Assembly (NCBI GenBank): GCA_035699745.1
Contig: DASSPH010000032.1
Span: 124,001-188,000, forward strand
Source: Vicinamibacterales bacterium
GTDB lineage: Bacteria; Acidobacteriota; Vicinamibacteria; Vicinamibacterales; 2-12-FULL-66-21
Direction of reading: 5' to 3'
Length of the DNA: 64,000 nt
Part shown: one piece after another, positions 26,151 through 36,377 of the stretch
How the letters are laid out: each line of letters starts with the position of its first letter
How positions within the stretch are numbered: position 1 is the stretch's first letter
Notes under the pieces: model-generated
The model's database searches: none
The model's input: the letters and a program-made list of their open reading frames with translations, nothing else
What the model was told of the DNA's origin: nothing
Translations under genes and position numbers: made by a program

Positions 26151-29100
26151 GTGACGAACGCGACGAGACGCTGAGCCACGGCATCGCCATTGTCGGGATG
26201 GTGGGCCGGTTCCCGGGCGCGCGCGACCTGGAGACGTTCTGGCGCAACATCTGCGACGGGAAGGAGACGATCTCGTTCTTTGCCGACGAGGAGCTGGATC
26301 CGTTCGGCCTGGATCCCGCCGTCCTGCGCCATCCGTCGTACGTGAAAGCGAAGGGGATCATCGACGGGGTCGAGCAGTTCGATCCGGCGTTCTTCGGCTA
26401 CAGCGGACGCGACGCGCTGCTGATGGATCCGCAGCATCGGCTGTTCCTCGAGTGCTGCTGGGAGGCGCTCGAAACCGCCGGCTACGACCCGCGCGCGGTC
26501 AAGGGGCTGATCGGCGTCTACGCCGGCGCGACCCAGAGCTCGTACCAGCCGTACCTCTACGCCCACTACGATCTGCTGCCGAATCCGGACGCGCTCTCGA
26601 TCGCGATCGCGAACGACCTGCCGTTTCTCACCACGCGCGTGTCGTACAAGCTCGATCTCAAGGGACCGAGCTGTCCGGTCACCACGGCGTGCTCGACCTC
26701 ACTGGTCGCGATTCACCTCGCCTGCCAGGGGCTGCTCAACGCCGAGTGCGACCTCGCGCTCGCCGGCGGCGCCTCGCTGCGGATTCCGCAGAAGGCCGGC
26801 TACTTCTATCAGGAAGAGAGCATCCTCTCGCCCGACGGTCACTGCCGCTCGTTCGACGCCAGGGCGGCGGGGACGGTCTTCAGCAACGGCCTTGGCGTCG
26901 TCGCGCTCAAGCGGCTCGACGATGCGCTCGCCGACGGCGACACGATCTATGCGGTGATCCGCGGCTCGGCCATCAACAACGACGGCTCGCGGCGCGCCAG
27001 CTTCACCGCGCCGGGCGTCTACGGCCAGAGCCAGGTCATCGCCGACGCGCTGGCGTCGGCCGACGTCTCGGCCGACACGATCGGCTACGTCGAGGCGCAC
27101 GGCACCGCCACCTCGCTCGGCGACTCGATCGAGATCCAGGCGCTGCAGAAGACGTTCGGCCGCGACACCTCGCGCAAACAGTACTGCGCGATCGGCACCA
27201 TCAAGTCGAACATCGGTCACCTCGACGCCGCGGCCGGCGTCGCCGGCCTGATCAAGGCCGCGCTGATGCTGCACCACCGTCAGCTGCCGCCGGCGGCGAT
27301 GTTCGAGCGGCCGAACCCCGATCTGCACCTCGAGGACACGGCGTTCTTCGTCAACACCGCGCTCAAGGCGTGGCAGCCCGAAGCCGAGGCGCCGCGGCGC
27401 GCCGGTGTGAGCAGCTTCGGCTTCGGCGGCACGAACGCGCACGTCGTCCTCGAAGAGGCGCCGGAACCCGATCCGACCGACGCCGCCCGCGAGTGGCAGG
27501 TGCTGCCGATCTCGGCCGGCAGTGCGGACGGCGTGAACCGCGCGACCGCGAACCTTGCGGGACACCTGCGCCGCCATCCGCGCACCGGCCTGGCGGACGC
27601 GGCCTACACGCTGCAGGTCGGCCGGCGCGCCTTCGCGCAGCGCCGCGCCGTCGTCTGCCGATCGACGGAGGAGGCGGCGGCGGCGATGGAGTCGCTCGAC
27701 GCCAACGCCGTCTTCACCGGCGCGTATGACGGGCCGGGCCGGCAGGTCGTGTTCATGTTCCCCGGGCAGGGCTCGCAGCACGTCGACATGGCCAGGGGCC
27801 TCTACGACGCCGAGCCGCTGTTCCGCTCGATCGTCGACGACTGCGCCGCGCAGCTCGTGCCGCACCTCGGCGTGGATCTGCGGACGGTGATGTTCCCCGC
27901 CGACGGCGCGACCGCCGCGAACGGCGAGCGCCTGACCCGGACGTCGCTGGCGCAGCCGGCGCTGTTCGTCATCGAGTACGCGCTCGCGAAGCTGTATCTG
28001 TCGTGGGGCATCCGCCCCGACGCGATGATCGGCCACAGCGTCGGCGAGTGGGTGGCGGCGTGCCTCGCCGGCGTCCTCGAGCTGACCGACGCGCTGAAGC
28101 TGGTCGCGCTGCGCGGGCGGCTGATGGAAGAGATGCCGCGCGGCGTCATGATGATGGTGCCGCTGCCGGAAGCCTCGGTGCGCCCGATGCTCGGCGACGG
28201 GCTGTGGCTCGCGGCGCTGAACGCGCCCTCGATGTGCGTGGTCTCCGGTTCGGCGGAGCGCATCGACGCGCTGCACGCGCGGCTGCAGTCCGACGGGATC
28301 GACGGACAGCGGCTGCAGACGTCGCACGCGTTCCATTCCGGCATGATGGACGCCGCCGTGCCGCGGTTCGTCGGGGCGGTGCGCCAGGTGCGGCTCACGG
28401 CGCCGTCGATTCCGTTCGTCTCGAACGTCTCCGGCGCGCTGATCACCGCCGAGCAGGCGACCGATCCGGCCTATTGGGGGAAACAGATTCGGGAAGCCGT
28501 GCGGTTCGCCGACGGCGTCGCCGCGCTGCTCGCCACGCCCGATCGCCTGTTCGTCGAAGTCGGGCCCGGCCAGGCGCTGACCACGCTGGTGCGCCGCCAG
28601 GCGGGCGCCGGCGCTCCCGCCCCGGTCGCGTCGCTGCGGCGTCCGCAGGAGCGGGCCGCGGACGCGGCGACCGTGGCGGCGGCGCTCGCGAAGCTGTGGA
28701 TCGCCGGCGCGCGCATCGACTGGACTGCGTATCACGCGGGCGCGCGGCGGCGGCGCATCCCGCTGCCGACCTACCAGTTCGATCGCCAGCGCTACTGGGT
28801 GTCGCGGGCGTCGGCGCCGGCAGCCGCGCCGCGCCCGGCCGCGGCACAGAAGAAGCACGATCGCATTGCCGACGTGTCGCGCTGGTTCTACATTCCGGGC
28901 TGGACGCGGGCCGCGTCGGTCCGCCGCGCGGACGTGGATCCGCTCGCCGCGCCGGCGTCGTGGCTGGTGTTCGCCGACGCCGCCGGCGTCGCTGACGCCT
29001 GCGTCGCGCGCCTGCGCGCCGCCGGCCATCGCGTCACCGTGGTGCGGGAGGGGACGGCCTTCCGTTCGCTCGCGTCCGGCGAGTGGGCGATCGATCCGTT

Positions 29101-30808
29101 CTCGCGCCGCGATTACGACGACCTGCTCAAGGCGATCGCCGCCGAGGATGCGGGGTTCGATCGCGTGCTGCACTGCTGGGGCGCCGGCGACGTCGTGCCG
29201 CAGGACGCCTCGGCGATCGCGATGCAGCGCGAGCACTACGTGCTCTTCTGGAGCCTCACGCTGCTCACGCAGGCGCTGGCCGACGCCAACGCCGGCACGG
29301 TCCGTGTCGTCGTGGTGACCACCGGGGCGCAGGACGTCACCGGCGACGAGCCGCTGCGCGCCGGCAAGGCGACCTCGCTCGGCGTCTGCCGCGTCATCCC
29401 GCAGGAGCATCCGAACCTGTCGTGCGTCAGCATCGACCTGGCGTCGGCGGACGCGGCGCTGCAGCCGCGCGCGATCGACGACATCCTGCATGAGGCGTCC
29501 ACGCCCGGCGCGGATCCGTTCGTCGCCTATCGCGGCGGCCATCGCTGGGTCGAGACGTTCCGCCCGGTCGCGCTGCCGGCGGCCGACGGCGCCGCAGGGC
29601 TGCGGCCGCGCGGCGTCTACGCGATCACCGGCGGTCTCGGCGACATCGCGTTGAACTTCGCGGAGTATCTCGCGCGCACGGCACAGGCCCGGCTAGTGCT
29701 GATCGCGCGCTCGGTGCCGCCGGACGAATCGGCGTGGGACGCGTATCTCCGCCGCAACCCGAAGGACCTCACGGCGCTGCGCATTCAGCGGCTGCGCCGG
29801 ATCCAGTCGCTGGGCGGCGACGTGCTGGTACTGAAGGCCGACGTCACCGATCCGGTGTCGCTGAGCGGCGCGTTGGCACAGGCGGAAGCCCGGTTCGGCC
29901 CGCTGAACGGCGTCATTCATGCGCCCGGCCTCGTGACCGGCGACGCCTTCCGCACCATCCTCGAGACCGACGACGACATCGTGAAGCGGCAGTTCGAGCC
30001 GAAGGTGACGGGCCTGCTCGCGCTCGACGCGGCGCTGGGGCCGCGCGCGCTCGACTTCTGCATGCTGGTGTCGTCGCTGTCGGTGACGCTGGGCGGACTT
30101 CGCTACGCCGCCTACGCTTCGGCGAACGCGTTCCTCGACGGGGCGGCGCGCGCGCGCACGCGCACCAGCCCGACTCGCTGGATCACGGTGAACTGGGACG
30201 GCTGGATCCGCGCCGAGGAAGAAGCGGCGCTGGCGGCGGCGGGCAAGCCGGTCACTGGGTTCCTGATGACTGGCGCGGAAGGGGCCGATGCGTTCGGGCG
30301 CATCCTGGCGCACCACAGCGGCCCGCAGGTCGTGGTTTCGACCGGCGATCTGCAGACGCGCCTCGATCAGTGGGTGAAGATTGCCGCCGCGGCGGCCGCG
30401 CCGGAGACGGACGCCTCGGCCGCGCCTGCGGGCGTGAGACTGCCGCGCCCCAACCTGCAGACCGACTTCGTCGCGCCGCGCACCGATCTCGAGAAGCAGC
30501 TCGCCGCCATCTGGCAGAACCTGCTCGGGCTGGAGCGCGTGGGGGTGAACGACAGCTTCTTCGAGCTGGGCGGCGATTCGCTGCTCGGCATTCAGCTGAC
30601 GTCCACCGTGAAGAAGCAGCTGGACGCGAAGATCTCGGCGGTGACGCTGTTCGAGGCGCCGACGATCGCGGCGCTGGCGGCGCTGCTCCAGGCGCAGCAG
30701 GCGGAAGCCGCGCCGGCGGCCGCGTTCGACGCGAGCCGCGCCCGCGGCGAGCGGCGGCGGGAGAAGAAACTGCGGGCCGTCGGGTCCGGGGAAGCGCTGG
30801 GGGCCTGA
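26147..30808 (+). CDS. Type I PKS module, KS-AT-KR-ACP
   Basis: 1553 residues. KS with Cys182 (TACSTSL), EAHGTATSLGDS (Ala and Ser where HGTGTxLGDP is usual) and SNIGHLDAAAG; AT with GQGSQ, GHSVGE (Ser631) and HAFH (His727), predicting malonyl-CoA; KR with TGGLGDIALN from about 1161, where the third Gly of GGxGxxG is replaced, and the SSLS...YAASAN-type active site (Tyr1323); ACP GGDS, Ser1478; basic tail (ARGERRREKK). No DH, ER or methyltransferase. The altered NADPH-binding loop could weaken the KR, but the catalytic residues are present. ATGA overlap with the upstream bimodular PKS indicates co-translation; the next gene starts 2 nt after the stop. Confidence 0.94.
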   Translation: MSDERDETLSHGIAIVGMVGRFPGARDLETFWRNICDGKETISFFADEELDPFGLDPAVLRHPSYVKAKGIIDGVEQFDPAFFGYSGRDALLMDPQHRLFLECCWEALETAGYDPRAVKGLIGVYAGATQSSYQPYLYAHYDLLPNPDALSIAIANDLPFLTTRVSYKLDLKGPSCPVTTACSTSLVAIHLACQGLLNAECDLALAGGASLRIPQKAGYFYQEESILSPDGHCRSFDARAAGTVFSNGLGVVALKRLDDALADGDTIYAVIRGSAINNDGSRRASFTAPGVYGQSQVIADALASADVSADTIGYVEAHGTATSLGDSIEIQALQKTFGRDTSRKQYCAIGTIKSNIGHLDAAAGVAGLIKAALMLHHRQLPPAAMFERPNPDLHLEDTAFFVNTALKAWQPEAEAPRRAGVSSFGFGGTNAHVVLEEAPEPDPTDAAREWQVLPISAGSADGVNRATANLAGHLRRHPRTGLADAAYTLQVGRRAFAQRRAVVCRSTEEAAAAMESLDANAVFTGAYDGPGRQVVFMFPGQGSQHVDMARGLYDAEPLFRSIVDDCAAQLVPHLGVDLRTVMFPADGATAANGERLTRTSLAQPALFVIEYALAKLYLSWGIRPDAMIGHSVGEWVAACLAGVLELTDALKLVALRGRLMEEMPRGVMMMVPLPEASVRPMLGDGLWLAALNAPSMCVVSGSAERIDALHARLQSDGIDGQRLQTSHAFHSGMMDAAVPRFVGAVRQVRLTAPSIPFVSNVSGALITAEQATDPAYWGKQIREAVRFADGVAALLATPDRLFVEVGPGQALTTLVRRQAGAGAPAPVASLRRPQERAADAATVAAALAKLWIAGARIDWTAYHAGARRRRIPLPTYQFDRQRYWVSRASAPAAAPRPAAAQKKHDRIADVSRWFYIPGWTRAASVRRADVDPLAAPASWLVFADAAGVADACVARLRAAGHRVTVVREGTAFRSLASGEWAIDPFSRRDYDDLLKAIAAEDAGFDRVLHCWGAGDVVPQDASAIAMQREHYVLFWSLTLLTQALADANAGTVRVVVVTTGAQDVTGDEPLRAGKATSLGVCRVIPQEHPNLSCVSIDLASADAALQPRAIDDILHEASTPGADPFVAYRGGHRWVETFRPVALPAADGAAGLRPRGVYAITGGLGDIALNFAEYLARTAQARLVLIARSVPPDESAWDAYLRRNPKDLTALRIQRLRRIQSLGGDVLVLKADVTDPVSLSGALAQAEARFGPLNGVIHAPGLVTGDAFRTILETDDDIVKRQFEPKVTGLLALDAALGPRALDFCMLVSSLSVTLGGLRYAAYASANAFLDGAARARTRTSPTRWITVNWDGWIRAEEEAALAAAGKPVTGFLMTGAEGADAFGRILAHHSGPQVVVSTGDLQTRLDQWVKIAAAAAAPETDASAAPAGVRLPRPNLQTDFVAPRTDLEKQLAAIWQNLLGLERVGVNDSFFELGGDSLLGIQLTSTVKKQLDAKISAVTLFEAPTIAALAALLQAQQAEAAPAAAFDASRARGERRREKKLRAVGSGEALGA

Positions 30809-30810
30809 GC

Positions 30811-33800
30811 GTGGCGCAGCCGCATCCCGATTCGGCGGTCGCGATCGTCGGCATGGGCTGCCGCCTGCCGGGCGCGGATGCGCCCGGTCAGTTCTGGCGC
30901 AATCTGCGCGACGGCGTCGAATCGATCCGCCGGTTGTCCGCCGACGAGCTGCTGGCGGCCGGCGCGTCGCCCGCCGATCTCGGCAACCCGAAGCACGTGC
31001 CGGCGGCGGCGCTCGTCGACATGGAGCGGTTTGACGCCGCGTTCTTCGGCATCCCGGCGCGTGAAGCGGAGCTGATGGATCCGCAGCACCGCCTGTTCCT
31101 CGAATGCGCGTGGGAGGCGCTCGAGGACGCCGGCTACGATCCGGGGCGCTACGACGGCGCGATCTCGGTGTTCGGCGGCGGGATCTTCGACAGCTACGTC
31201 ACGTGGAACCTGCTGCCGGCCGGCGTGTTCGACGACAAGGCCGGCATCCTGCAGACCGTGCTGGCGAACGAGAAGGACTACATGACGGCGCGCGTCGCCT
31301 ACAAGCTGAATCTGCGCGGCGCCGCGTGCAACGTGCAGACCGGCTGTTCGACGTCCCTCGTGGCCGTCCACATGGCCTGCCAGAGCCTGCTCAACTTCGA
31401 GAGCGACATCGCCCTCGCCGGCGGCGTGGCAGTCGACGTCGCGCGCCGCCACGGCTACTTCTTCCACGAAGGCAGCGTCTATTCGCCCGACGGGCACTGC
31501 CGCGCGTTCGACGCCGATGCCGCCGGCACGGTGTTCGGCAACGGCGCCGGCATCGTCGCGCTGAAGCGGCTCGAGGATGCGATCGAGCACGGCGACGCGA
31601 TCCGCGCGGTCATTCTCGGCACCGCGATCAACAACGACGGCACGCTGAAGGTCGGGTTCACCGCGCCGAGCGTCACCGGACAGAGCCAGGTGATCGTCGA
31701 GGCGCTCGCCGCCGCGGGCGTCGGCGCCGAGTCGATCGGCTACGTCGAGGCGCACGGCACCGGCACGGCGCTCGGCGATCCGATCGAGATCCAGGCGATG
31801 GCGAAGGCGTTCGAGGCCGCGCGCCGGAAGCCGGGCAGCTGCCTGATTGGCTCGGTGAAGACGAACATCGGCCATCTCGACGCGGCCGCGGGGGTCACCG
31901 GGTTGATGAAGACGGTGCTCGCGCTCGAGCACCGCCTGATTCCGCCGACGCTGCACTACCGCCGTCCGAACCCGGAGCTGCAGCTGCACCGCACCCCGTT
32001 CCGGATTGCCGCGGACGCCACGCCCTGGGCGGCCGGCGCCGCGCCGGGCGTTCCCCGGCGCGCCGGCGTCAGCTCGTTCGGCATCGGCGGCACGAACGCG
32101 CACGCCATCATCGAAGAGGCGCCGGCAGTGCCGCCGTCGAGCCCCTCGCGGCCGGCACAGATGCTGACGCTGTCCGCCCGGTCCGCGGCGGCGCTCGATG
32201 CGGCGTCGAGCCGTCTCGTCGAGCATCTGCGCGGCACGCCCGATTCGAACCTGGCGGATGCGGCGTTCACGCTGCATACCGGCCGGGCGGTGTTCCCGCA
32301 CCGGCGCAGCGTCGCCTGCCGCACGGCCGCGGAAGCCGCGGATCTGCTCGAGAGCGGCGAGCGCGTCGCGACGCACCGGTTCGACGGGCAGCCGGCGCGG
32401 ATCGCCTTCATGTTCACCGGACAAGGTGCGCAGTACGCCGGAATGGCGCGAGCGCTCTACCAGTCCGAACCGGTGTTCCGCCGCGAGATCGACGCCTGCG
32501 CCGCGGCGCTGGGCAGCGAGATCGATCTGCTCGCGCTGCTCACGGCGGATCGCGACGGCGCCTCGCTGACGCCGACCGCGCTGGCGCAGCCGGCATTGTT
32601 CGCCGTCGGGTATGCGCTCGCGCAGCTGTGGCGGCACTGGGGCGTCGACGCCGACGCGGCGATCGGCCACAGCCTCGGCGAGTGGGTCGCCGCCGCGCTC
32701 AGCGGCGTGGTCTCCGCGGCCGATGGAATCCGGCTCGTCGCCGCGCGCGGCCGGCTGATGCAGGACATGCCGGCCGGATCGATGACTGCCGTGCCGCTGC
32801 CGGCCGACACGCTGCGCTTCGAATCGGGATCGGCGTTGAGCATTGCCGCGATCAACGGACCGGCGCTCGTCGTCGTGTCCGGCCCGACGGATCAAATCGA
32901 GCGATTCGAGGCCGGTCAGCGGGAAGCGGGGGTCGCGTGCCGCCGCCTGCACACCTCGCACGCCTTCCACTCGGCGTCCATGGATCCCGTGCTCGACGCC
33001 TTCGCCGCCGCCGTCTCGCGGGTCGCGCTGCGCGCGCCGCAGCGGCGCTTCATCTCGAACGTGACCGGCACCTGGATCACGGACCAGCAGGCCACGAGCC
33101 CGGCCTACTGGGCGCAGCAGCTGCGCGCCCCGGTGATGTTCGCGGCCGGCGTCCAGACGCTCGTGGACGCAGGCTTCGATTTCCTCCTCGAGGTGGGGCC
33201 GGGCCGGACGCTCGCGACGCTCGCCCGCGCGCAGGCGCCCGACGTTGCGGTTGCGGCGAGCCTGCCGGGCGCGCAGGATCCGCTCTCCGACCACGAGGTC
33301 CTGCTCGATGCGCTCGGGCGCGTGTGGGGCCGCGGCGCGGAAATCGACTGGACGGCCTTCTACGCCGGTGAACGCCGGCGACGCGTGCCGCTGCCGACGT
33401 ATCCGTTCGAACGTCAGCGCCACTGGATCGAGCCGGACGAGGAGGAGGTCGAGCGGAAGCGCGCGCGCGTCCGCGCCAACGAGAAGAGCCCGTTCCCGTC
33501 GGAGTGGCTCTACGTGCGCTGCTGGACGCAGACGACGCCGTCGGGCTGGGGAACGGCGGCACCGGGTGCCGCTTCCGGTTCCTGCGTCGTGATCGCGGAC
33601 GGCTCGCCGATCTCGGCGCAGATCGTCGGCGCGCTGCGGGCGCGGATCGGCGCGGATCGCCTGATCGTCGCGCCCGACGTCAGCGACAGCCTGTTCGCGT
33701 CGCTGCCGGCTCACGACGCGGCGCCGCGAATCCTGCATCTGGGCAGTGCCGGCCGCGCCGATGCGGCGCACGACGAGCGCCTCCTGCTCGAGAACGGGTT

Positions 33801-35265
33801 CTTCGCGCTCGGACGCCTCGCGGCGTCCCTGTCGCGCGTCGGACCCGCCGCCGCTATCGTCAAGGTCGTCACCGCGGGGGTCGATTCCGTCACCGGAGCG
33901 GAACCGATCGTTCCGGCGCGCGCGACGATGTCGGCGGCGTGCCTGGTGCTGCCGCAGGAGCAGCCGAACGTCGCGTGCCAGCGCGTCGACATCGCGCCGG
34001 GTTCCGAAACCCTGTCGCACGCGGATCTCGAAGCGCTGGTGACCGAGCTGCTGTCCGACGCGCCCGACCCGCAGGTTGCGATCCGGGGCGGGCGCCGCTG
34101 GATTCCTGACGTCGAGCGCCTCAAAGGAGAGCCGGCGTATCAGCACGCGCTTCGTCCGGGCGGCCATTACGTCATCGTCGGCGGCTTCGGGACGATCGGC
34201 GTCTCCATTGGCTGCTATCTCGCCAAGGTGGTGCAGGCGCGGGTCTCACTCGTGTCGCGCACCGCGCTGCCGCCGGAGAACGAGTGGAACCGCTGGCTCG
34301 AGACCCACCCGGCGCACGATCCGACGACGGTGCGGATCCAGCGAGCGCGGCTGCTGACGCAGATGGGCGGCGTCGTGGCATCGCTGGCGGCGGACGCCGC
34401 CGACGCACGCCAACTGCAGCAGGCATTCGAAGCCGCCGAGCAGCGGTTCGGACCGATACACGGCGTCGTGTTCGCCGCCGGCCTGATGGACGACACCGGC
34501 TTTGCCCCGCTCGCGGCGCTCGATCGCGAGGCCGTGCAGGCGCACTTCCGTCCGAAGACGGAAGGCCTGCGCGCGCTGGATCGCGCGCTTGGCAGCCGGC
34601 GCCCCGACTTCTGCCTCGTCGCCTCGTCGCTCTCCGTCGTCCTCGGCGGCGTCGGCTACGCCGCCTACGCGGCTGCCAACGCGTATGTCGACGCCTACGT
34701 GCAGGCGCGCAATCAGGCCGAGGCGAGCGGCTGGTCGGTCGTGAACTGGGACGCCTGGCAGCCGTTCGGCGGCGAGCTGCCGAAGACCTCGCTGCTCGCC
34801 CGGCTGGCGATGACGCCGACGCAGGGCGTCACGGTGTTCGACTGGCTGATGCGCGCCCGCGGCCTCGGCCAGGTGTTCGTCTCCACGTCCGATCTCGCGG
34901 CGCGGATCCGCGAGCACACCGAGCCGAAGCCGGTCGCGCCGCGGCCCGCCGCATCGGACGCCGCGGCGTCGGCGTCGCCGGCGGCGCCGGCGGCAATCGT
35001 GGACGACGGGCTCACGCCGACGGAACGGCGCGTTCTCGCGATCTGGGAGAGCGTCCTCGGGATCTCCGGCGTGCAGATCTACGACAGTTTCCTCGATCTC
35101 GGCGGCAGCTCGCTCACCGCCATCCAGGTGATCGGCCGGATAGAGGAGCAGACCGGGATCCGGGTCACCATCGAGGAGTTCATCTTCCAGACGGCCAGCC
35201 AGCTCGCCGCGCTGGTCGACTCGCGGCAGGGACACACCGCCGGGGTCGCCACGGTGCGCGCGTGA
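30811..35265 (+). CDS. Type I PKS module, KS-AT-KR-ACP, last carrier of the line
   Basis: 1484 residues from a GTG start. KS Cys179 (TGCSTSL), EAHGTGTALGDP, NIGHLDAAAG; AT GQGAQ, GHSLGE (Ser621), HAFH, so malonyl-CoA; KR GGFGTIG from 1124 with Tyr1286 in YAAYAAAN; ACP with GGSS in place of GGHS/GGDS (Ser1434 is the expected phosphopantetheine site). Only this KR has an AGLMDD segment resembling the LDD signature of B-type ketoreductases. The protein ends soon after the ACP, with no thioesterase, reductase or condensation domain, although no further synthase follows in the cluster. Chain release therefore needs a separate enzyme or spontaneous cyclisation. The stop overlaps the GTG of the ABC transporter gene. 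Confidence 0.94.
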   Translation: MAQPHPDSAVAIVGMGCRLPGADAPGQFWRNLRDGVESIRRLSADELLAAGASPADLGNPKHVPAAALVDMERFDAAFFGIPAREAELMDPQHRLFLECAWEALEDAGYDPGRYDGAISVFGGGIFDSYVTWNLLPAGVFDDKAGILQTVLANEKDYMTARVAYKLNLRGAACNVQTGCSTSLVAVHMACQSLLNFESDIALAGGVAVDVARRHGYFFHEGSVYSPDGHCRAFDADAAGTVFGNGAGIVALKRLEDAIEHGDAIRAVILGTAINNDGTLKVGFTAPSVTGQSQVIVEALAAAGVGAESIGYVEAHGTGTALGDPIEIQAMAKAFEAARRKPGSCLIGSVKTNIGHLDAAAGVTGLMKTVLALEHRLIPPTLHYRRPNPELQLHRTPFRIAADATPWAAGAAPGVPRRAGVSSFGIGGTNAHAIIEEAPAVPPSSPSRPAQMLTLSARSAAALDAASSRLVEHLRGTPDSNLADAAFTLHTGRAVFPHRRSVACRTAAEAADLLESGERVATHRFDGQPARIAFMFTGQGAQYAGMARALYQSEPVFRREIDACAAALGSEIDLLALLTADRDGASLTPTALAQPALFAVGYALAQLWRHWGVDADAAIGHSLGEWVAAALSGVVSAADGIRLVAARGRLMQDMPAGSMTAVPLPADTLRFESGSALSIAAINGPALVVVSGPTDQIERFEAGQREAGVACRRLHTSHAFHSASMDPVLDAFAAAVSRVALRAPQRRFISNVTGTWITDQQATSPAYWAQQLRAPVMFAAGVQTLVDAGFDFLLEVGPGRTLATLARAQAPDVAVAASLPGAQDPLSDHEVLLDALGRVWGRGAEIDWTAFYAGERRRRVPLPTYPFERQRHWIEPDEEEVERKRARVRANEKSPFPSEWLYVRCWTQTTPSGWGTAAPGAASGSCVVIADGSPISAQIVGALRARIGADRLIVAPDVSDSLFASLPAHDAAPRILHLGSAGRADAAHDERLLLENGFFALGRLAASLSRVGPAAAIVKVVTAGVDSVTGAEPIVPARATMSAACLVLPQEQPNVACQRVDIAPGSETLSHADLEALVTELLSDAPDPQVAIRGGRRWIPDVERLKGEPAYQHALRPGGHYVIVGGFGTIGVSIGCYLAKVVQARVSLVSRTALPPENEWNRWLETHPAHDPTTVRIQRARLLTQMGGVVASLAADAADARQLQQAFEAAEQRFGPIHGVVFAAGLMDDTGFAPLAALDREAVQAHFRPKTEGLRALDRALGSRRPDFCLVASSLSVVLGGVGYAAYAAANAYVDAYVQARNQAEASGWSVVNWDAWQPFGGELPKTSLLARLAMTPTQGVTVFDWLMRARGLGQVFVSTSDLAARIREHTEPKPVAPRPAASDAAASASPAAPAAIVDDGLTPTERRVLAIWESVLGISGVQIYDSFLDLGGSSLTAIQVIGRIEEQTGIRVTIEEFIFQTASQLAALVDSRQGHTAGVATVRA

Positions 35266-36377
35266 ACACACACATGATTGCTACAACTGAGGATTCCGTC
35301 TCGAGCGTGGTCGCGCTCGCTCCGCCAGTCGCCGCCGCCCGCGAGACGGCCGCGTCCGTCGCGGTATCGCTCGAGGGGTTGAACAAGCGGTTCGCACTGC
35401 GGCGCACGTGGGCGCAGATCCTGAAGTCGCCGTTCACCCACAACTACGCCCAGGCGCTCACCGACGTGAGCTTCACCATCGAGCGCGGCGAATTCTTCGG
35501 CCTGCTCGGCCCCAACGGCGCCGGCAAGACGACGTTGTTCAAGATTCTCGCGACGCTGATCATTCCCGACAGCGGCCGCGCCCTGGTGAACGGCTTCGAC
35601 TGCGTGCGCCAGGTGCGCGAGGTGCGCCGCCAGCTCGTCCCCGTCGTGGCCGACGAGCGCAGCTTGCGTTGGCGTCTCGACGCCTGGGAGAACCTGCGCC
35701 TTTATGCGGTGCTCTACGGCGTGCCCAAGGCCGAGATGAAGAGCCGAATCGAGCACGTGCTCGACGTCGTCGGCCTGGCGAATACCGGCACCAAGACGAC
35801 CGGGCAGTTCTCGTCCGGGATGAAGCAGCGGCTGCTGATTGCCCGCGCGTTGCTCGCCCGTCCGCGCGTGCTGCTGCTCGACGAACCGACGCGCGGGCTC
35901 GATCCGCTCTCGGCGCGCGCGCTGCGCACCGTCCTGAAGGACGATGTCTGCCGCGGGCAGGGCTGCACCGTCGTCCTCGCCACGCACAACGCCGAAGAGG
36001 CGTTCAACGTGTGCGACCGGGTGGCGATTCTCGACCGCGGACGGCTGCTCACGACCGGCCGCGCCTCGCGCCTGGCCGAGGCGTTCACCGACGAGCGCTA
36101 TCGCGTGTGGGTGCGCGCGACCGGCCGCGCCGCGCTCGACGAGCTGGCGGCGTCGGGGCAGGTGCTCGACGTGCGGCAGACCTCGGTGGAAGACGACGGC
36201 TGGACGGTGATGGAGATGCGGCTGCCGGGAGGTCCGTCGGCGGCGGCGCGCGTGCTGGCGTCGCTGGTGTCGCGGCATGTCGAGGTCGCGCGGTTCGAGC
36301 CGATGCAGGTGTCGCTCGCCGAGTTGATCGAGCGCGTGCAGCAGAGCAGCCGCGCCCAGGAGCAGAGCAATGCGTGA
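35262..36377 (+). CDS. ABC-2 type exporter ATP-binding protein
   Basis: 371 residues from GTG 35262 (GTGA overlap with the PKS stop); ATG 35274 is an equally possible start. Walker A GPNGAGKT, signature FSSGMKQR (a variant of LSGGQ), Walker B VLLLDEPTRGLDP, and the H-loop ATHNAEEA are all present. The C-terminal 100 residues, after the nucleotide-binding domain, resemble the extra domain of DrrA/CcmA-like exporters. It is translationally coupled to the last PKS gene and overlaps the permease gene by 8 nt, so its cargo is most probably the NRPS/PKS product (inference); export or self-resistance are both possible roles. Confidence 0.93.
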   Translation: MNTHMIATTEDSVSSVVALAPPVAAARETAASVAVSLEGLNKRFALRRTWAQILKSPFTHNYAQALTDVSFTIERGEFFGLLGPNGAGKTTLFKILATLIIPDSGRALVNGFDCVRQVREVRRQLVPVVADERSLRWRLDAWENLRLYAVLYGVPKAEMKSRIEHVLDVVGLANTGTKTTGQFSSGMKQRLLIARALLARPRVLLLDEPTRGLDPLSARALRTVLKDDVCRGQGCTVVLATHNAEEAFNVCDRVAILDRGRLLTTGRASRLAEAFTDERYRVWVRATGRAALDELAASGQVLDVRQTSVEDDGWTVMEMRLPGGPSAAARVLASLVSRHVEVARFEPMQVSLAELIERVQQSSRAQEQSNA

